A DNA stretch of 64,000 nt from Streptomyces griseus subsp. griseus (GCF_000720255.1 NZ_JOJE01000038.1:4325-68324); one strand, 5' to 3'; shown: positions 18,498 to 28,570, numbered from the stretch's first letter. The notes: generated from the letters alone by a model not told the origin. Numbers and translations: made by a program.

Positions 18498-18600
18498 ATC
18501 AGGGTCGACCCCTAAGGCGCCCCTGATCTTCGAACGGCGGGTCCGTCGAACGTTTCCCCGCACCGGCTCAGGGGCGATATCAGGGTCCGACCAGGGTCGT
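18498..18600. promoter_or_regulatory. Candidate operators in the divergent Lia-like promoter
   Basis: ATCAGGGTCGACC (18498-18510) and ATCAGGGTCCGACC (from 18578) repeat in the same orientation about 80 bases apart, each near one of the two divergent genes. The first also pairs with CCCTGAT at 18521-18527 as an ATCAGGG-N16-CCCTGAT inverted repeat. They are good candidates for sites of the LuxR-type regulator encoded alongside; this is inference from position and repetition. Confidence 0.4.
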
Positions 18601-18641
18601 TCCGACTGCCGCCGGGGCGCCTCGCCCGTCACCATGGACGC

Positions 18642-20069
18642 ATGACCGATCACCAGCACGCCGCGGACGCGGTGCCCGAGGAGGGCGCCGCGGACGAGGC
18701 ATCCGTCCACGCACCCCGCACCGCCGGTGACGCCGGTGGGGCGCCCGGGGCCGACGGGCCCGGTGCGGCGGGCGTGCCCGCGGAGGCCGGCGGCCCGCTC
18801 CGGTTCCGTCGGGACCGGCGGCAGAAGATGATCGCCGGGGTGTGCGCGGGACTCGGGCGGCAGTGCGACATGGACCCGGTGATCTTCCGGATCACGCTCG
18901 CGGTCCTCTCCGCCACGGGCGGCATCGGCCTCATCTTCTACGGCTTCGCCTGGCTCTTCGTCCCCTACGAGGGCGAGGAGCAGAACGAGGTGCGCAGGCT
19001 CCTCACCGGCCGGGTGGACGGCCAGGCGCTGGCGGCCGTGCTGTTCGCCCTGGTCGGCTGCGGCGTCTTCCTCTCCATGTTGAAGAACGGCGGCGTGCTG
19101 ACCTTCGCCGTCGTCCTCTCCCTCCTCCTCGCGGGCGCCGGGTACTGGTCACCGAGACGCGGCGCGCCCGACCCCGACCCGCTGGCCGCACAGGCCGCCG
19201 CGGACGCACCCCCGGAGGCCCAGGCGCCGCCTGTTCCCGCCGCCTACCCGTCCTGGTGGCGCGAACCCATCGTCAAGGACGGCACCCACGTCGGGGGCAC
19301 CGGCTACCTCTGGGGTCCCAGCGACTCCGCCGACCGGGACGTCGCGGCGGCCGTCGCCATCGGCCTCGGCACCGAGGGGCGTCAGCACGCGGACATACAG
19401 GCGCTGCGTGCCCGGCCCCGGCAGAAGCCGCGCGGCCCCCGCCGGATCGGCGGCTGGGTGTTCCTGCTCGCGCTGCTCGCGGGTTTCCTCGGCACCCGAC
19501 TGACCTGGGACGATCATCCGCTCGGCACCAGCCTCCAGACGGGGCTGTCCTTCGCGTTGGTCGTCTTCGGGGTGGGCATAGCCGTCAGCGCGTTCCTCGG
19601 CCGAGTGGGAGCCGGGTCGGTGTTCCTGGCGGTGGTGACGGCGGGCCTGCTCGCGGCTTCGGCGGCGCTGCCCAAGGACATCGGAACCCAGTGGATACGT
19701 GAGACGTGGAAGCCCACCGCGGTGACGGACGTGCGGCCGAAGTACGACCTCGGCACCGGTGTCGGCACCCTCGACCTGTCCCGGCTCGGCCCGGCCAAGG
19801 GGCGGACGGTGACCACGCGGGCCGAGGTGGGGATGGGCCGGCTGCGGGTGATCGTGCCGCCGGACGTGACCGTGCGGCTGAACATCGACGTGGGCCTCGG
19901 CGACATCCAACTGCCGGGCGACGACGCGAAGGACGTGGACGTGCAGCCGGGCAAGGACAAGAAGCTGACCCTGGTGCCGGTCTCGGGCGCCGGCAGGAGA
20001 GGCGGCACGCTCGACCTCGATCTCCGGGTCGGCGTGGGCCAGGCGGAGGTGAGCCGTGCTGCGTCATGA
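18642..20069 (+). CDS. PspC / LiaF-like membrane protein
   Basis: A 475-residue protein divergent from the kinase operon. A variable acidic lead is followed by a PspC domain (residues about 52-115, FRRDRRQKMIAGVCAGLGRQ), several membrane helices, and a C-terminal beta-rich domain (VGMGRLRVIVPPDVTVRLNIDV, LGDIQLPG) resembling the LiaF/YvqF C-terminal domain of cell-wall-antibiotic response proteins. In Firmicutes LiaF restrains the LiaS kinase; the same role here is inferred from domain and context. Its 3' end overlaps the next gene by 14 bases. Confidence 0.85.
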   Translation: MTDHQHAADAVPEEGAADEASVHAPRTAGDAGGAPGADGPGAAGVPAEAGGPLRFRRDRRQKMIAGVCAGLGRQCDMDPVIFRITLAVLSATGGIGLIFYGFAWLFVPYEGEEQNEVRRLLTGRVDGQALAAVLFALVGCGVFLSMLKNGGVLTFAVVLSLLLAGAGYWSPRRGAPDPDPLAAQAAADAPPEAQAPPVPAAYPSWWREPIVKDGTHVGGTGYLWGPSDSADRDVAAAVAIGLGTEGRQHADIQALRARPRQKPRGPRRIGGWVFLLALLAGFLGTRLTWDDHPLGTSLQTGLSFALVVFGVGIAVSAFLGRVGAGSVFLAVVTAGLLAASAALPKDIGTQWIRETWKPTAVTDVRPKYDLGTGVGTLDLSRLGPAKGRTVTTRAEVGMGRLRVIVPPDVTVRLNIDVGLGDIQLPGDDAKDVDVQPGKDKKLTLVPVSGAGRRGGTLDLDLRVGVGQAEVSRAAS

Positions 20070-20295
20070 GTTCCAGCCCGGGAGGCTGGTCGCCGGTGTG
20101 TTCCTCATCCTGGCGGGCGTCCTGTTCGCCGGGGACGCGGACGGCCTGTGGGACACGCCCTGGTTCGTGATGATCCCGGTCGTCGCCGGCGGCCTCTGCC
20201 TGGCCGGTGCGGTCGGCTTCCTCACCCGCTGGATACGCAGACGCCGCCCACCCGCCGCGGAGCCTGCGTCACCGCGGTCGGCGGGACCGGTCTGA
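20056..20295 (+). CDS. Small membrane protein downstream of LiaF-like gene
   Basis: A 79-residue protein from a GTG inside the end of the preceding gene, so translation is coupled. Two hydrophobic helices (LVAGVFLILAGVLFAG and WFVMIPVVAGGLCLAGAVGFL) are followed by RWIRRRRPP and a Pro/Ala tail. Function unknown; by position it belongs to the Lia-like module. A short GATCCG/CGGATC hairpin with a TTT run follows at 20302-20318. Confidence 0.75.
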   Translation: MLRHEFQPGRLVAGVFLILAGVLFAGDADGLWDTPWFVMIPVVAGGLCLAGAVGFLTRWIRRRRPPAAEPASPRSAGPV

Positions 20296-20339
20296 GACCC
20301 CGATCCGAACGGATCTTTCCGGAAGAGGCGGAGCGAGGC

Positions 20340-20864
20340 CTACCGGTACCCGCCGCCCCGCCGCCGCTTCCGGATGACGGCGTCCACGGAGAGAAGGGGA
20401 GCGCCGGCCAGGACGAAGGGGAGCCAGGCCATGAGGTAGGGAAGATCATTGCCGTAGTAGTACGGGTCCGAGGCCCAGCTGACGGTCAGCCACAGACTGA
20501 GGGAGATCAGCGCGCCGCCGAGTGCGGCGATGCGGGTGAGGAGGCCCAGCAGGGCGCCGATGCCGACGGCGAGTTCGCCGAAGGCCATGGCGTAGCCGAA
20601 GCCGACGGGGTTGTTCAGGGCCATGTCGACGAGGGCCGGGATGGCCGAGGAGTCCCGGACGGCGCGCATCGTGTCACCGATCGAGCCGGCGCCGGAGTCC
20701 TTCAGGAAGGCGCTGTCGGTGAGTTTGTCGATGCCGGCGTAGATGAAGGTGATGCCGAGGAAGATGCGGAGCGGGATCAGGGCGTAGCGGGAGGCGGTGT
20801 CCCGCCAGCCGTGGTCCCCGTCGAGATAGGGGGTGTGGGTGTCTGAACGCATGCCGTGAGTCAT
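20340..20864 (-). CDS. DoxX family membrane protein
   Basis: A 174-residue protein with four membrane helices and the DoxX-type pattern: LRIFLGITFIYAGIDKL in the first helix, FGYAMAFGELAVGIGALLGLLTRIAA in the middle. DoxX proteins are linked to thiol or quinone redox homeostasis in actinobacteria, but the reaction is not settled. The insert between helices 1 and 2 (LKDSGAGSIGDTMRAVRDSS) is longer than in minimal DoxX proteins. It is monocistronic and convergent with the Lia-like module. Confidence 0.85.
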   Translation of the reverse strand: MTHGMRSDTHTPYLDGDHGWRDTASRYALIPLRIFLGITFIYAGIDKLTDSAFLKDSGAGSIGDTMRAVRDSSAIPALVDMALNNPVGFGYAMAFGELAVGIGALLGLLTRIAALGGALISLSLWLTVSWASDPYYYGNDLPYLMAWLPFVLAGAPLLSVDAVIRKRRRGGGYR

Positions 20865-20987
20865 GGCTCCTAGCCGCCTCTCCGCCGCCGTGACATGGCC
20901 CCTCGAGAGACCTTACGTACGAAAGGGAGGCGCTGCTCACCCCTCTCGTTCACACTGACAGCTTTTTGACAGAGAGGACGGCCCGGC

Positions 20988-22319
20988 TCACTCCGTCACA
21001 TCGATCATGTACCGGTTCGTCTCCACACCCGCCGCGGTCACCACCTGGACCTCGACGCGCCCCGGCTCCACGTCCGCGGGGACGGGCACCGTCAGGACGG
21101 CGTCGGTGGGGTTGCTGAAGCCGCCGGTGACCGGGACGAGGGGGACGTGGACGTTGACGGGGCCGATGCGGACCACCATCCGGGACAGCCGGTCGGCGGC
21201 GTGGGCGCCCAGGGGCACGAAACCGGCGCCGCGGATCTCGATGTCGTCGCCGGTGCGGATCGGGGCATCGAGGTCCCCGGCCTCCCGCGCCCGCACCACG
21301 GAGAGGATGACGGGACGACCGCCCTCGGCGTACTTCCCCGCCAGATAGGTGGCCGCCGACACCAGCACCACCACCGAGAGCCCCCACGGCAGGTCGGGCA
21401 GCTGGTCGGGGCGGCGGGCGAGGCGCACCGCCGCGAACGCCAGGGCGACGGCGCTGATCACGACGTACTGGATGTCGGCGAAGGTGCCCCGGCCGGAGTC
21501 GTCCGTGAGCAGGTCGGCGGCGCGCGGCCGGTCGGCCCTGACCTTCTGCAGCCGCTGTCCGAGCACGCGCAGCCCGACCACCCTCCGTACCAGGACCGCG
21601 ATCCCGCAGACCACGGCGAGGACGGTCACCACACCGGCGCCGCGGGCCAGTTCGAGCCCGGAGATCAGGGCGTCGCGCCGGGCGTTGCCGGAGGCGGCGG
21701 CCAGTTGTCCGACGAGCACGAGGACCGCGTAGGCCACGAACACCACCCAGGCCGTGGCGACCGCGCGCGAGGTGGACAGGCGGTTGTCCTCGCCGATGAC
21801 GGGCGCCAGCGCCCCGCCCCGGGCCCGGTGGAACCAGGACGCGGCCGTCAGGGCGCCGCCCACCAGCAGCGCGGCGAGCAGTCCGGCGGTGCGTGCCGGC
21901 GTCCAGCCGGCGCCGATCGCCGTGAGTGCCTGGACCAGGAGCAGCAGGACGACGGAGGCCCAGACGGTGAACGCGGTGCGGCCCCACAGGCGTGCCAGCC
22001 AGGCGGTGCCCTCGGCCCGGCCGCGCTCGGCGACACGTTCCGCGGACTGTGCCAGTTCCTCGGAGACCCACTGCCGGGAGGCCGAGGCCGAGTGGGCCAC
22101 GGCGGCGGGCAGTCCCTGCCCGGCCGCGAACTCGTCCCGTTGCAGCAGGAACTCGGCGACCGCGCGCCGGTGTCCCGCGCGTGCTCCGTGCGGGCAGTCC
22201 CCGCAGGTGCAGCCGCCTCCGTGCGCGCCGATGTCCGCGCCCTGTCTCGCCTCTTGGACCGCCACGTCCGCCGCCCGCCTTCCCCACGAACCAAGCGCCG
22301 ACGGCCCCCGCGCAACCAC
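20988..22319 (-). CDS. Polytopic membrane protein of unknown function
   Basis: A 443-residue protein from a GTG at 22319; a GTG 18 codons later is an alternative. A soluble lead with a Cys cluster, CTCGDCPHG (residues about 37-45), precedes at least six membrane helices between about 110 and 350. The C-terminal 95 residues contain GDDIEIRGAGFVPLG and NPTDAVLTVPVPADVEPG and look like an immunoglobulin-like IPT/TIG or Big domain. I do not recognise a family. The Cys cluster could bind metal; this is a guess. It is monocistronic. Confidence 0.7.
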   Translation of the reverse strand: MVARGPSALGSWGRRAADVAVQEARQGADIGAHGGGCTCGDCPHGARAGHRRAVAEFLLQRDEFAAGQGLPAAVAHSASASRQWVSEELAQSAERVAERGRAEGTAWLARLWGRTAFTVWASVVLLLLVQALTAIGAGWTPARTAGLLAALLVGGALTAASWFHRARGGALAPVIGEDNRLSTSRAVATAWVVFVAYAVLVLVGQLAAASGNARRDALISGLELARGAGVVTVLAVVCGIAVLVRRVVGLRVLGQRLQKVRADRPRAADLLTDDSGRGTFADIQYVVISAVALAFAAVRLARRPDQLPDLPWGLSVVVLVSAATYLAGKYAEGGRPVILSVVRAREAGDLDAPIRTGDDIEIRGAGFVPLGAHAADRLSRMVVRIGPVNVHVPLVPVTGGFSNPTDAVLTVPVPADVEPGRVEVQVVTAAGVETNRYMIDVTE

Positions 22320-22500
22320 CGGTCACCGCCGCACGTCTCCCGTGCCACACCCCTGCGATGACGCGAATTGTGCCCTACGTTCCGGGGTGCGCGTCCGGCA
22401 GGTGTGGTCAGTGCGGGTGAGGGTCGCGTCGCCGTATTGACCGGGCCGCGCGAACTTCGATATGGCCGGGAAGATTCGGCGGGACGGCTCCACGGGACGT

Positions 22501-23295
22501 CTAGCTGAGCAGGCCGGGTTCGCTGCGGCTGATGTCCTGCCACAGCGGCTGGTAGTTGATCCATGCCACCAGGTCGCCGCCGAGTTGTTCGCGGGTCGCC
22601 ACGGCCAGCTTGTGGTCGATGAGGACGGGCCGTCCGGCCGCCCGGGCCGTGAGCTGGACCTGGCTGGACCGCTCCATCGACAGGAACCACCAGGCCGCCG
22701 CGTCGACCGAGTCGCCGACGGTCAACAGACCGTGGTTGCGCAGTACGAGCGCCTTGCGGGAGCCGAGCGCGGACGCGATGCGCCGGCCCTCCTCGGCGTC
22801 GACGGCGACGCCGGTGTAGGAGTCGTAGAGGGCGTGGTCCTCGTAGAAGGCGCAGCTCTCCTGGGTCATCGGGTCGAGCAGGTCACCGAGGGCGGCGAGG
22901 GCGCGGCCGTGCACGGAGTGGCAGTGCGCGACCGCGACCACGTCGGGGCGGGCGGCGTGCACCTGGCTGTGCACGGTGAACGCCGCCTGGTTGATGTGGT
23001 AGCGGCCGTCGATCACCTGGCCGTCCGAGTTGGCGAGAACCAGGTCGCTCACGGTGACGTGCTTGAAGGGCATCCCGAAGGGGTTGACCCAGAAGCAGTC
23101 GCTGAACTCCGGGTCACGCGCGGTGATGTGTCCCGAGACGCCGTCCTCGAAGCCGAACCGCCCGAAGATCCGCAGCGCGCCGGCGAGCCGTTCCTTGCGG
23201 TGCCGGCGTTCGTCCTCGACCGTGTCGTGCATCGGCGGCATCGCGAACTGCAGCTGGTCGGTGGGCAGTGGCAGGGGCGGCGTGGGCCCGTGCAT
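22501..23295 (-). CDS. Class II aldolase/adducin domain protein
   Basis: A 264-residue protein from an ATG at 23295 with GGAGG 7 bases upstream; an upstream ATG at 23391 would add 32 unconserved residues. The fold signatures of class II aldolases are present: GVSGHITARDP near the phosphate-binding loop, and the zinc ligands AVAHCHSVHGRA and the later VLRNHGLLTVG histidine. The family includes fuculose-phosphate aldolase, ribulose-phosphate epimerase and decarboxylase-like enzymes, and the substrate cannot be assigned. A full set of metal-binding histidines suggests an active enzyme. Confidence 0.85.
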   Translation of the reverse strand: MHGPTPPLPLPTDQLQFAMPPMHDTVEDERRHRKERLAGALRIFGRFGFEDGVSGHITARDPEFSDCFWVNPFGMPFKHVTVSDLVLANSDGQVIDGRYHINQAAFTVHSQVHAARPDVVAVAHCHSVHGRALAALGDLLDPMTQESCAFYEDHALYDSYTGVAVDAEEGRRIASALGSRKALVLRNHGLLTVGDSVDAAAWWFLSMERSSQVQLTARAAGRPVLIDHKLAVATREQLGGDLVAWINYQPLWQDISRSEPGLLS

Positions 23296-23483
23296 AGGTC
23301 CTCCAGCACTGGGTTGCTTTACGGGGCGGAAGTTACCGTCGGTCAGCCCAAAAGGGCAGGGGTGTTTTGTAAAGATGACGCGCCCAAGCACTGCCCGAGC
23401 GCATGCAACCCTTGCCGCGGCTCACTGGTCTGGTGTGCGGAATCCATAATTCAGCGACACCTTTCAGCCATCCGGAGGCTTCC

Positions 23484-24110
23484 GTGAGCATCGCCGACCG
23501 GCACATCACCGCTCTCATGCGGCAGATCTCGACCCGGGACACCATTGAGCTCGTCCATCCCTTCGCCGAGTGGCAGACCTTCGGCGCGCTCGGGTACATC
23601 GCCGAGTGCTACGGCTACCGGTACGCGGACGTCCGCCTGGTCGGCAAGCACAAGATCGCGCACGTGTACCTCGTCCCCGACCCGAGCCCCTGGGCGCAAG
23701 CGCGTGCGGCGGCCAACTGGGCGGCCTTCCCCGACCCGGGCCCCGGCCGCCCGGTGCCCGGCATGTACCTGGGCTCGCTCACCCCGATTCCGGAGACGCA
23801 GAAGGACGTCGATCTGATCACGACGGTCATCCGGTACGACGGTCTTGGCGCCGCCGCCAACCGCAAGCAGCTGCTGACCATGGCGTGGGCCTTCCCGCTG
23901 CTGTTCCTGTTCCTGGCGGTGGTGACCGGGGTGTACGCCGTCCTGATCCCGCTCGCCGTCCTGATGCCGGTGTTCCTGCTGGGCGCCCTGCGCATCAACG
24001 GCTCCCGGCGCGCCAAACTGGCCGCGCAGCTCACGGCGGCGGGCTGCACACAGATACGGGACGAGTCGGGGCGTGAACGATTCGTACGCCCCATCCCTCA
24101 CGGAGTGTAA
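23484..24110 (+). CDS. Hypothetical membrane protein with two helices
   Basis: A 208-residue protein from a GTG with GGAGG 7 bases upstream. The first 125 residues are soluble, rich in aromatic residues (LGYIAECYGYRYADVRLVGK). Two adjacent membrane helices (about 137-177) and a basic tail follow. No catalytic motif or recognised family. Divergent from the aldolase-like gene. Confidence 0.75.
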   Translation: MSIADRHITALMRQISTRDTIELVHPFAEWQTFGALGYIAECYGYRYADVRLVGKHKIAHVYLVPDPSPWAQARAAANWAAFPDPGPGRPVPGMYLGSLTPIPETQKDVDLITTVIRYDGLGAAANRKQLLTMAWAFPLLFLFLAVVTGVYAVLIPLAVLMPVFLLGALRINGSRRAKLAAQLTAAGCTQIRDESGRERFVRPIPHGV

Positions 24111-24161
24111 CTCTGCGAATACCAGACAGTGGTTGTCGGGTATCGGCGCCACACTCGCCGT

Positions 24162-24635
24162 ATGACAGCGAACTGGGCGACTTTCGCCGCCGCCGAACCC
24201 GACCTCGCCGCTCTCGTCCAGGAGCGCTTCGGCGCCTTCACCCACCACGTCCTCGCCACGCTCCGCAAGGACGGCTCCCCGCGCACGAGCGGTCTGGAGG
24301 TCCGGTTCCTGAACGGCGAGCTGTGGCTCGGGATGATGCCGAGCTCGCTCAAGGCGCTCGACCTGCGCCGCGACCCGCGTTTCGCCCTCCAGGCCAACCC
24401 GGGCGAGGGCACGGGGATGGGCGGCGGGGACGTACGGATCGGCGGGGGGGCGGTGGAGGTCGACGATCCGGCGGTGAAGGGCGTGTACATAAAAGAGGTG
24501 GAACCGCCGGAGCCGTTCCACCTCTTCCGCACCGAGCTGACGGAGGTCGTGCGGACCTACGTCGAGGACGACAAGTATCTGGTCACCCAGGTCTGGAAGC
24601 CCGGAGAGCCGGTGCGGACTCTCAGGCGCACGTAG
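24162..24635 (+). CDS. Pyridoxamine 5'-phosphate oxidase-like flavoprotein
   Basis: A 157-residue split-barrel protein of the PNPOx-like class. VLATLRKDGSPRTSGLEVRFLNGELWLGMM is the flavin-barrel strand pattern, and DLRRDPRFALQANPG the usual following helix and strand. The family binds FMN or F420 and reduces varied small molecules. The ATG at 24162 probably starts a leaderless mRNA, since no ribosome binding site is present. The stop lies 3 bases from the convergent guaA stop. Confidence 0.82.
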   Translation: MTANWATFAAAEPDLAALVQERFGAFTHHVLATLRKDGSPRTSGLEVRFLNGELWLGMMPSSLKALDLRRDPRFALQANPGEGTGMGGGDVRIGGGAVEVDDPAVKGVYIKEVEPPEPFHLFRTELTEVVRTYVEDDKYLVTQVWKPGEPVRTLRRT

Positions 24636-24638
24636 CGA

Positions 24639-26219
<1,581 letters not shown>

Positions 26220-26330
26220 GGGGGCCTTCCGGCGGTGGGGCGGGGTCTCTGTGCTGGCCAATTCTACCGAGTGGGTGCGCGGCCGGTCCCAACGCCGACC
26301 TCACCATCGCGTCTCATGATGTGAACCGCG

Positions 26331-26359
26331 TTGGACCTCACCCTGCGGCACGGCATACT
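26331..26359 (+). promoter_or_regulatory. Housekeeping-type promoter of the chorismate mutase leader
   Basis: TTGGAC, a 17-base spacer and CATACT fit the principal (HrdB) sigma factor pattern. The -10 ends 6 bases before the ATG of a 23-codon leader frame, so the leader peptide would be translated from a leaderless mRNA. Confidence 0.6.
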
Positions 26360-26365
26360 GACCGC

Positions 26366-26437
26366 ATGCTCACGCACACGACCTTCCTCTTTACCTATGG
26401 CACCGGGCCCACCGGCTGCCATGGTCGTGCTGCTTGA
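26366..26437 (+). CDS. Leader peptide of chorismate mutase attenuator
   Basis: A 23-codon frame starts where transcription should begin and ends 19 bases before a strong terminator stem. It encodes MLTHTTFLFTYGTGP followed by eight more residues, with Phe, Phe and Tyr clustered at residues 7-11. Phe and Tyr are the end products of the pathway that chorismate mutase feeds. The layout matches transcription attenuation as in the pheA leaders of enteric bacteria, though with fewer regulatory codons. A clear antiterminator helix was not found by eye. Confidence 0.5.
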   Translation: MLTHTTFLFTYGTGPTGCHGRAA

Positions 26438-26456
26438 GCAACTGACAAGCGACTTC

Positions 26457-26493
26457 CCAGGCGCCCCGGGCCGACAAGGTCCGGGGCGCCTGG
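26457..26493 (+). terminator. Leader terminator (candidate attenuator)
   Basis: CCAGGCGCCCCGG and CCGGGGCGCCTGG form a perfect 13-base-pair stem around an 11-base loop, followed by TGCTTTCC. It lies between the aromatic leader peptide and the chorismate mutase gene. Confidence 0.7.
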
Positions 26494-26550
26494 TGCTTTC
26501 CGGACCTTGCCGCTCCGGGGCACCCCTCACCGAACCGACGAGGAGCCCCC

Positions 26551-26832
26551 ATGACCGCCATCGACGTGACCGGCGCCCGCACCCCCGAGGCCTCCGACCT
26601 GATCAGCGGCGCACGCGAGCGCATCGACGCGCTGGACGACCGGATCATCGGTCTGATCCAGGAACGGATGGCGGTGTCCGCCGTCATCCAGGAGGCGCGG
26701 ATGACCTCCGGCGGGCGGCGCGTGAACCTCTCCCGCGAGATGGAGATCCTCAACCACTACAGCGAGGCGCTGGGCAGGCCGGGGACGTCCCTCGCCATGA
26801 CGCTCCTGGAGCTGTGCCGGGGTCGCATCTGA
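26551..26832 (+). CDS. Chorismate mutase (AroQ type)
   Basis: A 93-residue stand-alone AroQ-class chorismate mutase, which rearranges chorismate to prephenate, the first committed step to Phe and Tyr. The pattern ARERIDALDDRIIGLIQERMAVSAVIQEAR and the following helices with SREMEIL match monofunctional actinobacterial enzymes, whose activity often depends on a partner DAHP synthase. GAGGAG lies 8 bases before the ATG. The gene follows an aromatic leader peptide and terminator, suggesting control by Phe/Tyr supply. Confidence 0.9.
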   Translation: MTAIDVTGARTPEASDLISGARERIDALDDRIIGLIQERMAVSAVIQEARMTSGGRRVNLSREMEILNHYSEALGRPGTSLAMTLLELCRGRI

Positions 26833-27445
26833 GTTCGCACTTCTTCTCACCCGTACGGCGCGTGACCGCACGCAGGCCGGTTCGTTGGTCGGGGTGTCCG
26901 CGCCAGCCAGGGGCGGCGCGCAAGAACCACGCGTGGCTCACTGGAGCGATGAGGCGTGCGGAACGTGCCGTGCGCTGTGGGACCTCGCTCCAGAAGTGAC
27001 CGGACGGCAGGGGACAGCAGCCCGGTCACCCCTTTGAACGGTCGGCTCCGGGGACGCCCGGGGCCGACCGGCGAAAAATGCAAAAATGCATCAAGGCCGG
27101 GCCAAACGGTTGCGGAGGCCGCGTCCATCCAGCACGATGCGTAGAAGGATCCCGAGCGTCTCTCGGAAGTCCGCCAAGTCCCGTCGCGGACAACCGCGTT
27201 GCGATGCCCAATGGTGTCGCGGCGCACCGCCAGACCGCCAAAGGTCGAGACCACCCAGGCGCCCCGTGTGCGCCGGGGCGCCGACCACAGCACGCCAGGC
27301 AAGCGGCGCAACCCCCCGGCGCCGCTCCCGAGGCACCGGCGCTGCCCTGACGCTGGTGCTGACGAAGAAGGGCCCCGCGGCTCCGTCCCGCGGGGCCCTT
27401 CGCTCTGCGTGAGCTGCTTGTACCTTGTCTGAGGGCGGGCCCGGG
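26833..27445. other. Structured noncoding stretch after chorismate mutase
   Basis: About 610 bases without a convincing gene. It holds a 9-base-pair stem CTGGAGCGA/TCGCTCCAG (26941-26949 with 26985-26993), a very stable 14-base-pair hairpin with a GACG loop at 27039-27070, two direct copies of AAAAATGC at 27074-27089, and a terminator at 27367-27401. This could be an untranslated RNA gene or an extended 3' region; no known RNA family is recognised. The frames that cross it look random. Confidence 0.4.
27367..27401. terminator. Terminator before the convergent membrane-protein gene
   Basis: GAAGGGCCCCGCGG and CCGCGGGGCCCTTC form a perfect 14-base-pair stem with a 7-base loop. It can serve the plus-strand RNA from the left and the minus-strand gene from the right. 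Confidence 0.75.
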
Positions 27446-28570
27446 TCAGACCCGGGACACCGTCCCGCAGTCCGCCGAACCGTCCTCGTCGAGTCCCTTG
27501 CTGCGGTCGTACGGGTCGGTCGTCGGACCGGTGGGCGAGGGGCCGGTGGACTCGGTGCGGGAGAACTCCGGGTGCAGATAGCCGTCGTAGACGTCGCAAC
27601 TGGAGTTGCCGACCTCCTGGTCGTGCTTCAGGACGGCGAGCCGGCCGGGGGTGGCGTCGTAGTGGGCGGGGTCGGAGAGTTCGACGTCGAGGACGCGGCG
27701 CACGATGGTGCGGGTCACCTCGGTGGAGCCGTCGGTGCGGACGACGGGGTAGACGAAGGTGTAGTCGGCGTGCACGGCGACGCCGTTGTACGCGCCCTTC
27801 TTGAAGGTGACGCGCCCGCGCGTCTTGACCACGTCGCCCACGAGGCGGACCTCGTCGGGGTCGAACCGGCTGAACATCTGGAGCGGGTCGCGCTTCTTGC
27901 TCGGTGAGCGCAGCCCCGCCTTCAGGTGGTCGACCAGGTTGGGCTGCTTCGGGTCGAGCACACCGAGCGCTGCCGTGGGCCGCTCGCCGCGCAGCACCTT
28001 GGGGTCGAGGTTCGCCCCCACGACCAGCTTCCTGGTGAGCCGCAGCGCCTGCTCCACGCGCTCCTTGGAGGCACCGCCGACCGCTCTCGCCTTCGGCAGG
28101 ACGATCCCGGCCTCACCGTCGGCCCAGCGCAGGGCGGGGGAACCGGCGAAGGGCGCGTCGAGGGTCGGGGTCTGCGGCGGGGCCTCGGCGGGCGCGTCGG
28201 TCGGGGCGGCGGTCTCGGCGGGCAGCGGAGAGGCGGCGACATCCGGCCCGCCGGTGCCGAAGGGGTCACCGGGCAGCAGGGACGGCTTGAGTGCCACGGC
28301 CACGACAGCGACGGCGGCGACCACCCCGACCGCCGTCCAGACCCGCCTGCGGCGCACCTTCCGCCCGTTCATCTCCTCCCACGTGGGCCCGGCCCGCCAC
28401 CCCGCGGGCGTCTCTCCGCGAGCGTCCTGCTGCCGTAACCGCTCCGCCACGATCCGCGCCCGGGCGGACGGCTCCTTCGGAGCGTCGCCCACCGCCCCGC
28501 TCTCACTGTCCCGGAGGAACTTCTCCCATTCCTCGTCGGGTATCGAGTCCCCTGCTGGTCTCTCGGTCAC
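27446..28570 (-). CDS. Membrane-anchored extracytoplasmic protein of unknown function
   Basis: A 374-residue protein from a GTG at 28570; longer starts would add unconserved residues. An acidic cytoplasmic lead (IPDEEWEKFLRDSESG) precedes a basic stop (NGRKVRRRR), one membrane helix (VWTAVGVVAAVAVVAVAL) and a 250-residue outer part. Two cysteines near the end (SSCDVYDG and SADCGTVS) may form a disulphide. It resembles a conserved Streptomyces family of secreted-type proteins without known function. The short cytoplasmic tail with many acidic and Ser/Thr residues could be a kinase target, but that is speculation. Confidence 0.75.
   Translation of the reverse strand: MTERPAGDSIPDEEWEKFLRDSESGAVGDAPKEPSARARIVAERLRQQDARGETPAGWRAGPTWEEMNGRKVRRRRVWTAVGVVAAVAVVAVALKPSLLPGDPFGTGGPDVAASPLPAETAAPTDAPAEAPPQTPTLDAPFAGSPALRWADGEAGIVLPKARAVGGASKERVEQALRLTRKLVVGANLDPKVLRGERPTAALGVLDPKQPNLVDHLKAGLRSPSKKRDPLQMFSRFDPDEVRLVGDVVKTRGRVTFKKGAYNGVAVHADYTFVYPVVRTDGSTEVTRTIVRRVLDVELSDPAHYDATPGRLAVLKHDQEVGNSSCDVYDGYLHPEFSRTESTGPSPTGPTTDPYDRSKGLDEDGSADCGTVSRV

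Noticed and set aside
24133..24155. Possible further PafBC-type promoter before the PNPOx-like gene
   Set aside because: TTGTCGGGT-N8-CACACT departs from the consensus in both halves (GT for TG, C for the first T of the -10).
26401..26440. Antiterminator helix in the chorismate mutase leader
   Set aside because: Stem GGCACCGG/CCGGCTGCC can form, but no good pairing with the left arm of the terminator was found by eye, so a full attenuator mechanism was not claimed.
27039..27070. 14-base-pair hairpin read as an intrinsic terminator
   Set aside because: It is followed by an A-rich, not T-rich, stretch on the plus strand; kept only as a structural element.
26847..27599. 250-codon frame on the minus strand in the intergenic stretch
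   Set aside because: Poor codon pattern, no ribosome binding site, and it crosses a strong terminator.
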